A DNA stretch of 64,000 nt from Bacillota bacterium (GTDB taxonomy: Bacteria; Bacillota; Clostridia; Lachnospirales; Lachnospiraceae). The translations under genes and the position numbers were made by a program. The notes under the pieces were generated by a model that was not told where the DNA came from, ran no database searches, and was given only the letters and a program-made list of their open reading frames with translations. Shown here one piece after another: positions 18,675 through 25,834 of the stretch. Location of the stretch: NCBI GenBank assembly GCA_023411555.1, contig JAEYOQ010000026.1, positions 155,924 to 219,923 of the forward strand. Reading direction: 5' to 3'. The stretch's first letter is position 1, and the number at the start of each line of letters is the position of its first letter.

Positions 18675-18701
18675 GACAAATTATGCTATTGGTAGTATAA
18701 T
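18673..18701 (+). promoter_or_regulatory. Promoter of the zinc-ribbon membrane gene
   Basis: TTGACA, a 17-bp spacer and TATAAT form a consensus promoter directly after the attL terminator; the ribosome site GGGAGGG follows at about 18719. Its strength suggests expression from the silent prophage. Confidence 0.8.
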
Positions 18702-18732
18702 CCAATTATCAAATATTGGGAGGGATCAATTC

Positions 18733-18981
18733 ATGACGTGTCCTAAGTGCGGAAGTGAAAATGTTAATGTACAAATGGTTTCAGAAACAAAGTTAAAAAG
18801 GAAACATAGTATAATTTACTGGATTTTTATCGGCTGGTGGTTAAATCCTATACTCTGGATATTTCTGACCATACCAATGCTGATAATCAAGATATTTAAG
18901 CCCAAGTCCTATAAGACTAAAACCACGCATAAATCAATGTGTGTGTGCCAGAGTTGCGGAAACCATTGGGAAACAAAATAA
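18733..18981 (+). CDS. Small zinc-ribbon membrane protein
   Basis: 82 residues from an ATG preceded by GGGAGGG. It begins MTCPKCGSENV and ends CVCQSCGNHWETK; the two Cys-x2-Cys knuckles would form one zinc ribbon. Between them lie one or two hydrophobic helices (about residues 30-60) and a basic KPKSYKTK stretch. The termini would therefore meet in the cytoplasm, with a hairpin in the membrane. It has its own promoter and terminator, which marks it as lysogen-expressed cargo. Function unknown; superinfection exclusion is one possibility, without direct support. Confidence 0.75.
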   Translation: MTCPKCGSENVNVQMVSETKLKRKHSIIYWIFIGWWLNPILWIFLTIPMLIIKIFKPKSYKTKTTHKSMCVCQSCGNHWETK

Positions 18982-18989
18982 ACCTACTA

Positions 18990-19020
18990 CCTCGGTCAAT
19001 GACCGGGGTTTTCTTTTTTT
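18990..19020 (+). terminator. Terminator after the zinc-ribbon gene
   Basis: CCTCGGTC, loop AAT, GACCGGGG, then TTTTCTTTTTTT. Confidence 0.85.
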
Positions 19021-19043
19021 TGTAAAAATATTTCAAAAACCTA

Positions 19044-19072
19044 TTGACACACCACTCATTGGGTGGTATAAT
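19044..19072 (+). promoter_or_regulatory. Consensus promoter with inverted repeat in its spacer
   Basis: TTGACA (19044-19049), 17 bp, TATAAT (19067-19072). The spacer holds ACCAC (19051-19055) and GTGGT (19063-19067), an inverted repeat placed so that a bound dimer would block polymerase. The likely ligand is the helix-turn-helix protein encoded second in the same operon. Confidence 0.8.
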
Positions 19073-19117
19073 ACAATCAAAGATAAGAAACAAAACAAAT
19101 CAAACGGAGGTGTTGAT

Positions 19118-19405
19118 ATGAAGGGATCAGAGAAACAAGTAGCGTGGGCAGAGAAAATCAGAGAAGGAATGAAGAAATATTGTTACAGTCGAATTGAGCA
19201 GTGCAAGTGGGATGCAAATTATTTCGTGAGTGAAGGCAGAACAGAAAGAGCCGAACTAGAAAACAAGAAGATTACAGCATGGAACGAAGCATTAAGTAAT
19301 CTTGACATAGTAGACGAAGCAGAATGGTTTATCAAGAATAGGGACAACTTTAAATCCCATTTGATGCTCGATAATTTTGTTAGTGAAAAAGTCAAATTGA
19401 TGTAA
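19118..19405 (+). CDS. Unknown small phage protein, first gene of the accessory operon
   Basis: 95 residues from the ATG 8 bp after CGGAGG; the open frame extends upstream to 18941 but that part runs through the terminator and promoter. It opens EKQVAWAEKIREGM, a motif I have seen in hypothetical proteins of Firmicutes, and looks wholly helical and highly charged, with no membrane segment. A WFIKNRDNF segment lies near residue 75. The position, first in a strongly promoted operon and followed by a helix-turn-helix gene, is that of an anti-CRISPR or other anti-defence gene, but nothing in the sequence itself proves that. Confidence 0.7.
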   Translation: MKGSEKQVAWAEKIREGMKKYCYSRIEQCKWDANYFVSEGRTERAELENKKITAWNEALSNLDIVDEAEWFIKNRDNFKSHLMLDNFVSEKVKLM

Positions 19406-19449
19406 ATATTAAAGCTGTCCTATCGGCTACACGGGGAGTGGAGGTAACC

Positions 19450-19905
19450 ATGACAATTAAAGAGCTGCGGACCATGGCAGGGATGACGCAACAAGAGTTT
19501 TCTGATTATTTAAAAATCCCAAAGCGCACCATTGAGAACTGGGACGGAGGGCAAAGAAGTGCACCGGATTATGTAGTAGATTTGATAGAATATAAATTAA
19601 TTATGGAGGGTTTAATCATGACAAGAGATTTTTTGGAGAAAAACGCTAATTTAATCGAGGAACGTGATAACTACGATGGTGGCATTTATTTAGGCACAGA
19701 TTATTTCTATCTTTATAACAATGATTTATATATAAGTGAATACCACGATAATAGGAACCGTTATACAGGTGAAAGCAAAACCGGAATATTAGTTGATGAT
19801 GTGAAAAAGACCTTAGATGAATATAACGAATTATATTTTTACAATATTGGGTTGTCTGAAGATGGCTATAAAGCGCTCGTAGATAAAGCAAGCGGAACCA
19901 ATTGA
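19450..19905 (+). CDS. Helix-turn-helix protein (Aca-like position)
   Basis: 151 residues from the ATG after GGAGG. Residues 1-57 are a compact helix-turn-helix (ELRTMAGMTQQEFSDYLKIP, then KRTIENW), a stand-alone domain in many Firmicutes. The remaining ~95 residues are a tyrosine-rich mixed domain that I do not recognise. A second GGAGG, 8 bp before an in-frame ATG at codon 57 (19618), could start that C-terminal part as a separate product. It ends a two-gene operon whose promoter carries an inverted repeat, so it is probably an autoregulator. Confidence 0.75.
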   Translation: MTIKELRTMAGMTQQEFSDYLKIPKRTIENWDGGQRSAPDYVVDLIEYKLIMEGLIMTRDFLEKNANLIEERDNYDGGIYLGTDYFYLYNNDLYISEYHDNRNRYTGESKTGILVDDVKKTLDEYNELYFYNIGLSEDGYKALVDKASGTN

Positions 19906-19922
19906 TAGAGCCTCATATAAAT

Positions 19923-19952
19923 AAAAAGGGCCTTTTGTAATCAAGGCCCTTT
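19923..19952 (-). terminator. Terminator of the small RNA
   Basis: AAAGGGCCTT and AAGGCCCTTT form a 10-bp perfect stem with an 8-nt loop, followed on the minus strand by TTATTTAT. It also lies at the end of the + strand operon and may serve both directions. Confidence 0.85.
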
Positions 19953-19977
19953 CGTTTGTCACAATATAATTATTTTA

Positions 19978-20004
19978 ATTTCAATCCACGCCCTTGCGGA
20001 CGAC
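19978..20004 (-). repeat. Solitary type I-C-like CRISPR repeat
   Basis: Read on the minus strand it starts GTCG and ends GGGCGTGGATTGAAAT. Type I-C repeats are about 32 nt, start GTCGC and end GCGTGGATTGAAAC or -T; this copy is about 5 nt shorter, with the loss in the upper stem and loop. The stem keeps 5 pairs (one G-U) with a GNRA-class GCAA loop. I saw no second copy in the window. Confidence 0.8.
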
Positions 20005-20027
20005 AAGACAGCCTTACTGTTAATATG

Positions 20028-20056
20028 ATAGTAGCAAATTTTCTATTATCTGTCAA
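20028..20056 (-). promoter_or_regulatory. Promoter of the small RNA
   Basis: Read leftwards: TTGACA (20056-20051), a 17-bp spacer, TACTAT (20033-20028). A consensus -35 with ideal spacing and no ribosome site or start codon downstream argues for a dedicated non-coding RNA. Confidence 0.82.
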
Positions 20057-20075
20057 TAATATAACAAGTCTGTAA

Positions 20076-20136
20076 AATCAAAAATAAGGTGGGTTTGGTC
20101 TTAGATAACCAAATACCCACCTTTTCTATTTTGATT
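20076..20136 (-). terminator. Terminator of the phage late operon
   Basis: A long imperfect stem with AAGGTGGG (20086-20093) pairing with CCCACCTT (20116-20123), extended by AATCAAAA/TTTTGATT, then a T-rich run on the minus strand. It isolates the small RNA from lysis-gene transcription. Confidence 0.85.
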
Positions 20137-20169
20137 GATATACGGGGAAATTACGAGGTCAGACAAGCC

Positions 20170-20928
20170 TTATTTCTCTTTCATTGACCTTCTCGTAGCC
20201 GGGCCTGCCTTGCCATCTACAGCTAAACCGTGGTCTCTCTGATACATCCTTATTCCCATATCGGTAATAGCTCCACAATCACCGTCAATCTTCAATTCCT
20301 TATCATAGCCGTTAACCTTAACTATGGTGTAGCCGGCTTCACGAAGTTCCCACTGTACCCACATAACCCCTTCGCCTGCCATACCTTGCTTAATAGTCTC
20401 CGCAGGTTCCTTATATGGATTAACCGGTCTTTGTCCGTCTTCTAGGGCCATAACAACATGGCTACCCTCTTTGAGATAGATACCGCCACGCTTGGCATAT
20501 TTATCAGAGGTAAGGTGTGCCGGGTCGGTGTGTGCTTTAAACTTGCCAGTAGCCAACAACTTAGCCTTAAGATTTCCGGTATATCCATCAGCCGACATGT
20601 TTAGTCCGGCCAGTATGTAGCAGGTAATAATTAAGCTGGAGCAGTCAAACTCTCCAGACGCCCCAGCCACTTTATTTTTATTCTTTTTTATGGAGTTATA
20701 CCCAGTCCATCGTTCAACCTGATCATAACCATAGTTATCATTCTTGCAGATATCTCCCATGACTTTAGCTGCCTTATCAGCTAGCGTCTGATCAGTACAC
20801 TCCAGATACACATTCCATGGCTTCGAATACCAGGAGCGGATGCAAATTTCTTTCCCGGTCTGATCTCCAATCGTGCCACCGGATATCTTTCCTCTTTCAT
20901 CGATTGATGCGTGTCCTATTTTTATCAT
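20170..20928 (-). CDS. Endolysin, NlpC/P60-type peptidase with peptidoglycan-binding domain
   Basis: 252 residues. The N-terminal ~165 residues form a cysteine peptidase of the NlpC/P60 or CHAP kind: nucleophile in GEFDCSSLI near residue 95 and His in GSHVVMALEDG near 157. Residues 180-252 form a PG_binding_1 domain (GVMWVQWELREAGY, DGDCGAITDMGIRMYQRDHG). It would cleave stem peptides or cross-bridges at the end of the lytic cycle. It has no signal peptide, so it depends on the holin next to it, with which it overlaps by 4 bp. Confidence 0.88.
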   Translation of the reverse strand: MIKIGHASIDERGKISGGTIGDQTGKEICIRSWYSKPWNVYLECTDQTLADKAAKVMGDICKNDNYGYDQVERWTGYNSIKKNKNKVAGASGEFDCSSLIITCYILAGLNMSADGYTGNLKAKLLATGKFKAHTDPAHLTSDKYAKRGGIYLKEGSHVVMALEDGQRPVNPYKEPAETIKQGMAGEGVMWVQWELREAGYTIVKVNGYDKELKIDGDCGAITDMGIRMYQRDHGLAVDGKAGPATRRSMKEK

Positions 20929-21122
20929 TCGTCCTCACCAACCTCCGGCAATCCACCAATCGAGGTAAACAAAGAGATCGCCCCGGCTGTGATTGATACT
21001 GATAATACATTCACCCAGTTAACTTCTATTACTGCCTGCCCTACAGTCATCATAGATGCTGCAGTCTGTGCTACGGTTTTTAATGCTCTAATTCCTGCGG
21101 CTTTCCACCATTTCTTATTCAT
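20925..21122 (-). CDS. Holin
   Basis: 65 residues with a basic N-terminus (MNKKWWKAAGIRALK), two hydrophobic segments (about 16-32 and 37-54) and an acidic tail PEVGEDE, a layout of r1t-family holins. It forms the membrane lesion that releases the endolysin. Confidence 0.8.
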   Translation of the reverse strand: MNKKWWKAAGIRALKTVAQTAASMMTVGQAVIEVNWVNVLSVSITAGAISLFTSIGGLPEVGEDE

Positions 21123-21130
21123 AATATCAC

Positions 21131-21442
21131 CTATACCCTTTCTACTATGCCATCAATTCGATGGTGTGCTGATTTTGCCGATTCCTCTACCTTAATTACT
21201 CTTTCGTTCAAAAGTTGAAAGTCTTTCTTTACTCCGGTAACATCGTACTTAATATCTCTGACATCACCGCCTATCTGGTCTAACTTTACATTGATACTAG
21301 CCTGCTCATAGGCTTTCTTTTCGATATCTGCACCATCGTTTCGCTTTGAGTTCTTAAGCCCAAAATACACCGCAAAAGAAACCGATATTATTGTAACTAT
21401 TAGTGCGATTATCGATATAACAGTTGCTATTTCAATAGCCAT
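21131..21442 (-). CDS. XhlA-like membrane-anchored coiled-coil lysis protein
   Basis: 103 residues: an N-terminal membrane helix (ATVISIIALIVTIISVSFAV) then about 75 residues of charged coiled coil. PBSX XhlA has the reverse order, but small anchored coiled coils next to holin genes are common and usually help lysis or holin timing. Assignment rests mainly on position. Confidence 0.6.
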   Translation of the reverse strand: MAIEIATVISIIALIVTIISVSFAVYFGLKNSKRNDGADIEKKAYEQASINVKLDQIGGDVRDIKYDVTGVKKDFQLLNERVIKVEESAKSAHHRIDGIVERV

Positions 21443-21469
21443 GCATGATATACCATCCTTTCTTCATAA

Positions 21470-21501
21470 AATAAAAGAGCCTCCGGTTGCCCTTTGGCTC
21501 T
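21470..21501 (-). terminator. Hairpin between baseplate and lysis genes
   Basis: AGAGCC and GGCTCT pair around a 14-nt loop, followed on the minus strand by TTTATTTT. It could reduce read-through into the lysis genes. Confidence 0.55.
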
Positions 21502-21512
21502 ATTGGTTTGTA

Positions 21513-21743
21513 TTAAGTTGTTGCGGTTGGTTCCTCTGGTATTTCTTCTGGCGGTTGGCTTTCTGCATCTATCTCGGCTTGTACTTCATTGGTAACCGCT
21601 ACAACAGCATTAAAATCCTCTTCCGTAAGCTTTAAATCCTCTTTGTACTTATAAGCCATAAGGTTGACCTGAGCAACCGTAAATGACCTTTCTCTGCATG
21701 ACTGTATGAGATTATCTCTTAACCATTCGCTTAGATTAAACAT
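21513..21743 (-). CDS. Small phage protein of the baseplate-lysis junction
   Basis: 76 residues with a helical N-terminal part (NLSEWLRDNLIQSCRERSFT) and a proline/glutamate-rich C-terminus (SQPPEEIPEEPTATT). Its start touches the stop of the baseplate gene at 21743, so it is coupled to it. Similar XkdX-type small proteins occupy this place in other phages, but I cannot name the family. Confidence 0.65.
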   Translation of the reverse strand: MFNLSEWLRDNLIQSCRERSFTVAQVNLMAYKYKEDLKLTEEDFNAVVAVTNEVQAEIDAESQPPEEIPEEPTATT

Positions 21744-23749
21744 TATACTGTACCTCCCATTGAGATGATGGCTTGCTTGATTTTAATTATCTCTGACATG
21801 AGTACTGAGTAAGCATTCGCAAGTCTGGATTTAAAGGTTGCTGTAATGGTTACTTGTGGGTTTGAGGTTGAGTAGATGTTGGTTGTGCCTTTGTAGGTGG
21901 TGAGGTCGGGTAGGTCTATGATGGTTTCGATAGGGGTAGCGAGTTCGTATTGAACGGTGATCGGATTGGCGGCGAGCCACGCTTTGAATTCAATATCGCT
22001 CATTGTGGTTCCATTGTTTATAATTATATTGCCGCTTATAATTACAAACCCGATGTTACCGGATACAGCTGTACCTCCCTGTCCCAGCAGTTTAAAATGC
22101 GTACAGATAGCCAATGAATGCGTTATATCAGACTGTACTGAATTAGGCAACGGTAAACTGAATCTAGTGTATGTTGCATTCGATGTTCTAATCCATCCCT
22201 CATCAGCACTACCATCAAATATAGCCAAAGCAGACCGCTGTGTCCACCTGCCCTTACCATTTCCAGTATGCTCAATCGTATCAGCCACCCCATTAAGGAG
22301 TTTACGGAGTTCGTAGGGGATGGTGAGTTTATTGGATTTGTAGGGTTCGTATGGTGTTATTGTGTTTTCTTCAATCTGTGGGTAAATCGTTGTGTCAACT
22401 ACCGCCCCAGACATAACTTGTATATAAATTCTCTCAAAATTCTTGTTGTACCATGTTGCCCCTTGTGTAGCATCCATTATCAAGTGGTAAGTATTTTCAT
22501 ATGTTTTCCCGTTTAATTTAATTGATGAATTAAAACCGCCACTCACTTTATAAGTTTTACTACTACTATACATTACTGGATACAAGCTTGTATAACTTGC
22601 CCCCACAATATCAATTTCAGCATTTGCGACTGCTGTACCCTTAATTGTGATCGATTTATCAGGGTTTACTGTGAAGGTGATGCCGTTGGTCACTTTATTT
22701 GACGCAAAGTTAGGTAATAGGTTCTTACCGCTTGCCCCCACCTCAAAATCCTTAGCACTCGTAATCACCGCCACATTATCAGGAGATATATCTAACTCCG
22801 GATTAGCCTTAGTAACCATTGTAGCACCCTCAATTTTTAACTCAGCAATACAATCATCTGCTACCGTAGACTGTACAAAGGTGCCTGTTTTGGCGTCTAC
22901 TGTGGCAAGGTCTACGTCTGCTTCGATATCCTCAAATCTCTCGTCAAGTGTTGCAAATGTCTTATTTTTTACTGCACTATTATGAGCATTGATAACCTCA
23001 GCGACATACCCTGCGGCTTCCTCTGCTTTATTGGTTGCAATTGTGGCTTGCTGCCCTGCCGTGGTAGCCGACCCTGCAGCTGCATTTTTACTATCCAGCG
23101 CATCACTAGCTGACTGAGCTGCTTCGTTGGCTTTTGTTGTGGCTGTATCCGCTGACCCTGCCGCTGATTGAGCATACGCCTCGGCGTTATCTTCACTCTG
23201 CTTTGCTGCATCTTGGGATAGTCTCGCCTTATCCTCGGATTCCTTTGCAGCTTCTTCGCTTGCTTTCGCATTGAGTTCGCTTGTACGTGCGTTTTCCTCG
23301 GACAATGCCGCAGCTTCTGCATTCTCCTGTACGAGTGGAGCGGTCTCGGAGATAACATTATACATCTCGGTTATCTCTTGATACTGATTAACCTGTCCAT
23401 CTGGCGTATCCGGTATAACCCCACTATTACCACTAGGATCAATCGTCACAATCTCCCTGCTAGTAGGTATGTATTTATCTCCTGTGGAGTCTATCCAGAC
23501 GTATAAACTACCCGGCTTAATTACCTCTGGAGGTACGACCACTGTCATTGTGTCTCTTGGGATTGTTATACCGGGAGACTCAACGTAGGCCCCACCCTGA
23601 TATATACCAAAATGTGCTGTTAGGGTGCCGTCATAATCTTCCGGTACGGTAAATTGTGCATGTAAGTAATTTTCGCTGTTGGCCTTGGGTTTTATGGATC
23701 GATTTTCGCATGTGAGCGTCTGCCTGGTAACTTTAAATTTTAATAACAT
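21743..23749 (-). CDS. BppU-type baseplate/receptor-binding protein
   Basis: 668 residues. Residues 1-105 (starting MLLKFKVTRQTLTCENRSIK, with FGIYQGGAYVE and YVWIDSTGDKYI) match the N-terminal beta domain of lactococcal BppU, which attaches side fibres to the tail tip. Residues ~130-250 are an alanine-rich heptad coiled coil, likely a trimeric stalk. The C-terminal ~350 residues are beta-rich and probably bind the cell surface; they include two NITP/NPITVQYEL-like segments. Confidence 0.8.
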   Translation of the reverse strand: MLLKFKVTRQTLTCENRSIKPKANSENYLHAQFTVPEDYDGTLTAHFGIYQGGAYVESPGITIPRDTMTVVVPPEVIKPGSLYVWIDSTGDKYIPTSREIVTIDPSGNSGVIPDTPDGQVNQYQEITEMYNVISETAPLVQENAEAAALSEENARTSELNAKASEEAAKESEDKARLSQDAAKQSEDNAEAYAQSAAGSADTATTKANEAAQSASDALDSKNAAAGSATTAGQQATIATNKAEEAAGYVAEVINAHNSAVKNKTFATLDERFEDIEADVDLATVDAKTGTFVQSTVADDCIAELKIEGATMVTKANPELDISPDNVAVITSAKDFEVGASGKNLLPNFASNKVTNGITFTVNPDKSITIKGTAVANAEIDIVGASYTSLYPVMYSSSKTYKVSGGFNSSIKLNGKTYENTYHLIMDATQGATWYNKNFERIYIQVMSGAVVDTTIYPQIEENTITPYEPYKSNKLTIPYELRKLLNGVADTIEHTGNGKGRWTQRSALAIFDGSADEGWIRTSNATYTRFSLPLPNSVQSDITHSLAICTHFKLLGQGGTAVSGNIGFVIISGNIIINNGTTMSDIEFKAWLAANPITVQYELATPIETIIDLPDLTTYKGTTNIYSTSNPQVTITATFKSRLANAYSVLMSEIIKIKQAIISMGGTV

Positions 23750-23763
23750 AGCACCACCTCATT

Positions 23764-23788
23764 ATAAAAATAGCACCCTTTCGGATGC
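23764..23788 (-). terminator. Small hairpin terminator in the tail region
   Basis: GCATCC, GAAA loop, GGGTGC, then TATTTTT on the minus strand, in the 41-bp gap before the BppU-like gene. A near-identical hairpin lies at 41674-41695. Confidence 0.6.
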
Positions 23789-23790
23789 GT

Positions 23791-24105
23791 TTACTGCGCC
23801 TGCGCTGTTAACATTGCTCTGATAGCCTTAAGTTCCGCTACCATGGCATCGGTTGATATATCAATAGTGTAAGTATCAGCCTCGTAGTCTCTCTTGATGG
23901 ATTTAAGCCCTACGCCATCCAGATAGGCGGTCAGGATTTCTCCGGTTTCGGATAATACCTGGATGTTGGAGGTATCAGCAAATGCCTCCTCGATCTCGGC
24001 ATATGGTGCATCCGACTCGATTGTAAACACTCGGTTCTTTTCGCTCTCTGCGATTCCATTAACTGCAAGTTCATATTCTTTGTTTCCGATTTTAATTCTT
24101 TCCAT
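23791..24105 (-). CDS. Unknown phage tail-region protein
   Basis: 104 residues, beginning MERIKIGNKEYELAVNGIAE. The pattern of alternating strands and a C-terminal helix (AMVAELKAIRAML) suggests a compact structural protein. It lies between the fibre-like gene and the BppU-like gene. Not recognised. Confidence 0.65.
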   Translation of the reverse strand: MERIKIGNKEYELAVNGIAESEKNRVFTIESDAPYAEIEEAFADTSNIQVLSETGEILTAYLDGVGLKSIKRDYEADTYTIDISTDAMVAELKAIRAMLTAQAQ

Positions 24106-24133
24106 GATGATTTTCCTTTCTTAATGACGTTTT

Positions 24134-24631
24134 TTAAGATGTTTTTATAAGCACTATAACTAAAGTATAGGTCTGTGCTGCACTGGCGTTAAGCCTTATA
24201 GATATATTGCTTGCCGATGCAGAGCATGTCATTTTATTAATATTGTATCCATTTGTACTATTTACGCTTTGCAGGGATGCTATTGCTCGGCAATTACTGG
24301 AGGTAAAACCTGCCGGATAATCGAGTGTATCCGTCACATCTGTGTTTGCAGTAGTGACAACTACGTTTTTATCAATCACGGCTATTTTACTTGACAAACT
24401 AGTTATCTGTTGTCCCATAGAATACGCCAGAGCAGCTCCGCATATTTTGGCAGCGTTATTAGTCTGGACATTGACGATATCAGTTTTATTAGCTTTGACA
24501 TCGTATAATTCTTCAATAGCATTATCACAATCATCAATGCCTTTGTCCATCTTATTGAGAGTTGTGGCATTGAGTGGTGTAGCTGTAGATGGAGCATTCT
24601 GAAAATTAATCTTTATGTATCTCTTCGCCAT
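24134..24631 (-). CDS. Short tail-fibre-like protein
   Basis: 165 residues. The N-terminal STATPLNATTLNKMDKGIDD is the tail-fibre motif found at the base of many Firmicute phage fibres. A short helical stretch and a C-terminal beta-rich domain follow (SNISIRLNASAAQTYTLVIV). It is probably a minor fibre or baseplate component. Confidence 0.65.
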   Translation of the reverse strand: MAKRYIKINFQNAPSTATPLNATTLNKMDKGIDDCDNAIEELYDVKANKTDIVNVQTNNAAKICGAALAYSMGQQITSLSSKIAVIDKNVVVTTANTDVTDTLDYPAGFTSSNCRAIASLQSVNSTNGYNINKMTCSASASNISIRLNASAAQTYTLVIVLIKTS

Positions 24632-24794
24632 CTCCGTTTTCTCCTTTCTCAGGAATATCTATTTCCATGGGATATCTCAAAATTCCCGTTGCCTCATGAA
24701 AAGCATCGTTCTGAGCCATGCCGGTAACACTTATGCTATTCAAGCATGTCACCATCTTATCGATTTGTTCCTTGGTGTACCCGTAATACTTCAT
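24606..24794 (-). CDS. Small phage protein
   Basis: 62 residues from an ATG 8 bp after AAAGGAG (an earlier ATG at 24815 overlaps that site). It reads MKYYGYTKEQIDKMVTCLNS and ends in an acidic, glycine-rich tail. Its end overlaps the fibre gene by 26 bp. Not recognised; possibly an assembly factor. Confidence 0.6.
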   Translation of the reverse strand: MKYYGYTKEQIDKMVTCLNSISVTGMAQNDAFHEATGILRYPMEIDIPEKGENGDGEEIHKD

Positions 24795-24814
24795 CAAGCA
24801 CTCTCCTTTCCGCA

Positions 24815-24844
24815 TACAAAAAGAGCAGCCATATGACTGCCCTT
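24815..24844 (-). terminator. Terminator after the secreted Ig-like gene
   Basis: GGGCAG and CTGCTC arms around TCATATGG, with one mismatch, then TTTTTGTA on the minus strand. Together with the promoter at 25863-25835 it frames a single-gene unit. Confidence 0.65.
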
Positions 24845-24869
24845 AATCATTGCTATTAAGTTTTACAAT

Positions 24870-25814
24870 TTACTCTGTTACTGACACATCACATCTTAAT
24901 ACAATTACCTGATTATCAGCTGTGATGGTGCATGTGATATATGCATCACCCTGTGATACTGCCGTTACCTTACCGTTCGTTGTACCAACCTTTACAACCG
25001 ATTTATCAGATGCTACGAACTTGTATTTTGCCCCTGCAGGAGCGTTATCAACCTTTAGGGTGTATTTATCCCCTACGCTCAAATCAAGCTCTGTATCGCT
25101 TAAAATCGTGGCGTTGTCGTCATAATTAATTGTTACGACTGAGGTTAGTGATTGAGTTGACCCATCCGGTAAAGTCATTTCACAAGTGATGGTAGCGGTT
25201 CCCTCACTTACGGCTGTTACAAGTCCGTTTTTAGGGTTAACCTTTGCTACCTTGTCATTGCTGCTTGTCCATTTGTAAGTTGCTCCGGTGACTTTATTGT
25301 TAAGGTTGATGTCATAGGCGGTTTTTGATGCGAGTTGGATTGTTGTGGCTGTTAGGGACGGTGGAGTTGGTTCATCGGGTATAATCTCTGGTAACTTCCC
25401 TTTTTGCTCTTCAGTTTCCGGTGGCCAGATATAAAAATGGAATACACCAGTACGTGCCTCGTATTTGGGATCATCCGGTGTAAATACCCATTGCAAGTCA
25501 AAGTCACCAAGCCTTACATCGTTGCGATTAGGGTATGACACAGTACCAGACACCGTTTTTTCGTCCGCTCCACTAAAAACTAGTTTTGGTAGTTTTGTAA
25601 TCATCTGGTCTATTTTATCTATTTCTGAATTATATATAGTGTCAGGTTTCCCGTGTATTTCCCATAGTGATGTTACTTTAATCTTCCCGTCATCTGTGAA
25701 ACTATCTTCGCTTAATATATATTTGCCGTTGCCGTCTAATACATACCCGGCGTACGCCGTATTTGTGGAAAGCGACAATGCCGCCACCAAAAGAACAGCT
25801 AATAATTTTTTCAT
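24870..25814 (-). CDS. Secreted protein with two bacterial Ig-like (BIG2) domains
   Basis: 314 residues from the ATG 9 bp after AGGAGG. It starts with a signal peptide (MKKLLAVLLVAALSLSTNT, then AYA|G), so it is exported by the host, which is odd for a tail-cluster gene. Residues ~25-140 are a unique domain; ~150-235 and ~236-314 are BIG2 domains with the repeated motif WTSSNDKVAKVNPKNGLVTA and KFVASDKSVVKVGTTNGKVT. BIG2 domains bind surface glycans or proteins. Its own promoter and terminator suggest a lysogenic-conversion gene (moron) rather than a virion part, although Ig domains on virions also occur. Confidence 0.82.
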   Translation of the reverse strand: MKKLLAVLLVAALSLSTNTAYAGYVLDGNGKYILSEDSFTDDGKIKVTSLWEIHGKPDTIYNSEIDKIDQMITKLPKLVFSGADEKTVSGTVSYPNRNDVRLGDFDLQWVFTPDDPKYEARTGVFHFYIWPPETEEQKGKLPEIIPDEPTPPSLTATTIQLASKTAYDINLNNKVTGATYKWTSSNDKVAKVNPKNGLVTAVSEGTATITCEMTLPDGSTQSLTSVVTINYDDNATILSDTELDLSVGDKYTLKVDNAPAGAKYKFVASDKSVVKVGTTNGKVTAVSQGDAYITCTITADNQVIVLRCDVSVTE

Positions 25815-25834
25815 TATATGCACCTCCTATGCAA

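Larger units (their letters stand above)
19923..20021 (-). ncRNA. Candidate RNA anti-CRISPR: small RNA with one type I-C-like repeat
   Basis: A self-contained minus-strand transcription unit of about 100 nt: promoter at 20056-20028, predicted start near 20021, terminator at 19952-19923. It opens with a small ACAG/CTGT hairpin. Then comes a 27-nt unit (20004-19978) beginning GTCG, folding as CGTCC-GCAA-GGGCG and ending TGGATTGAAAT. In type I-C systems Cas5c cuts at the base of the repeat hairpin and leaves exactly this 11-nt handle. Phage RNAs with a single repeat mimic (Racrs) are known to draw Cas proteins into dead complexes. No cas genes and no second repeat were seen. About 25 nt of AU-rich sequence follows the handle before the terminator. 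Confidence 0.75.

Noticed and set aside
22969..23358. 129-codon minus frame inside the BppU-like gene
   Set aside because: Basic, glutamine/proline-rich out-of-frame reading of the heptad repeat region.
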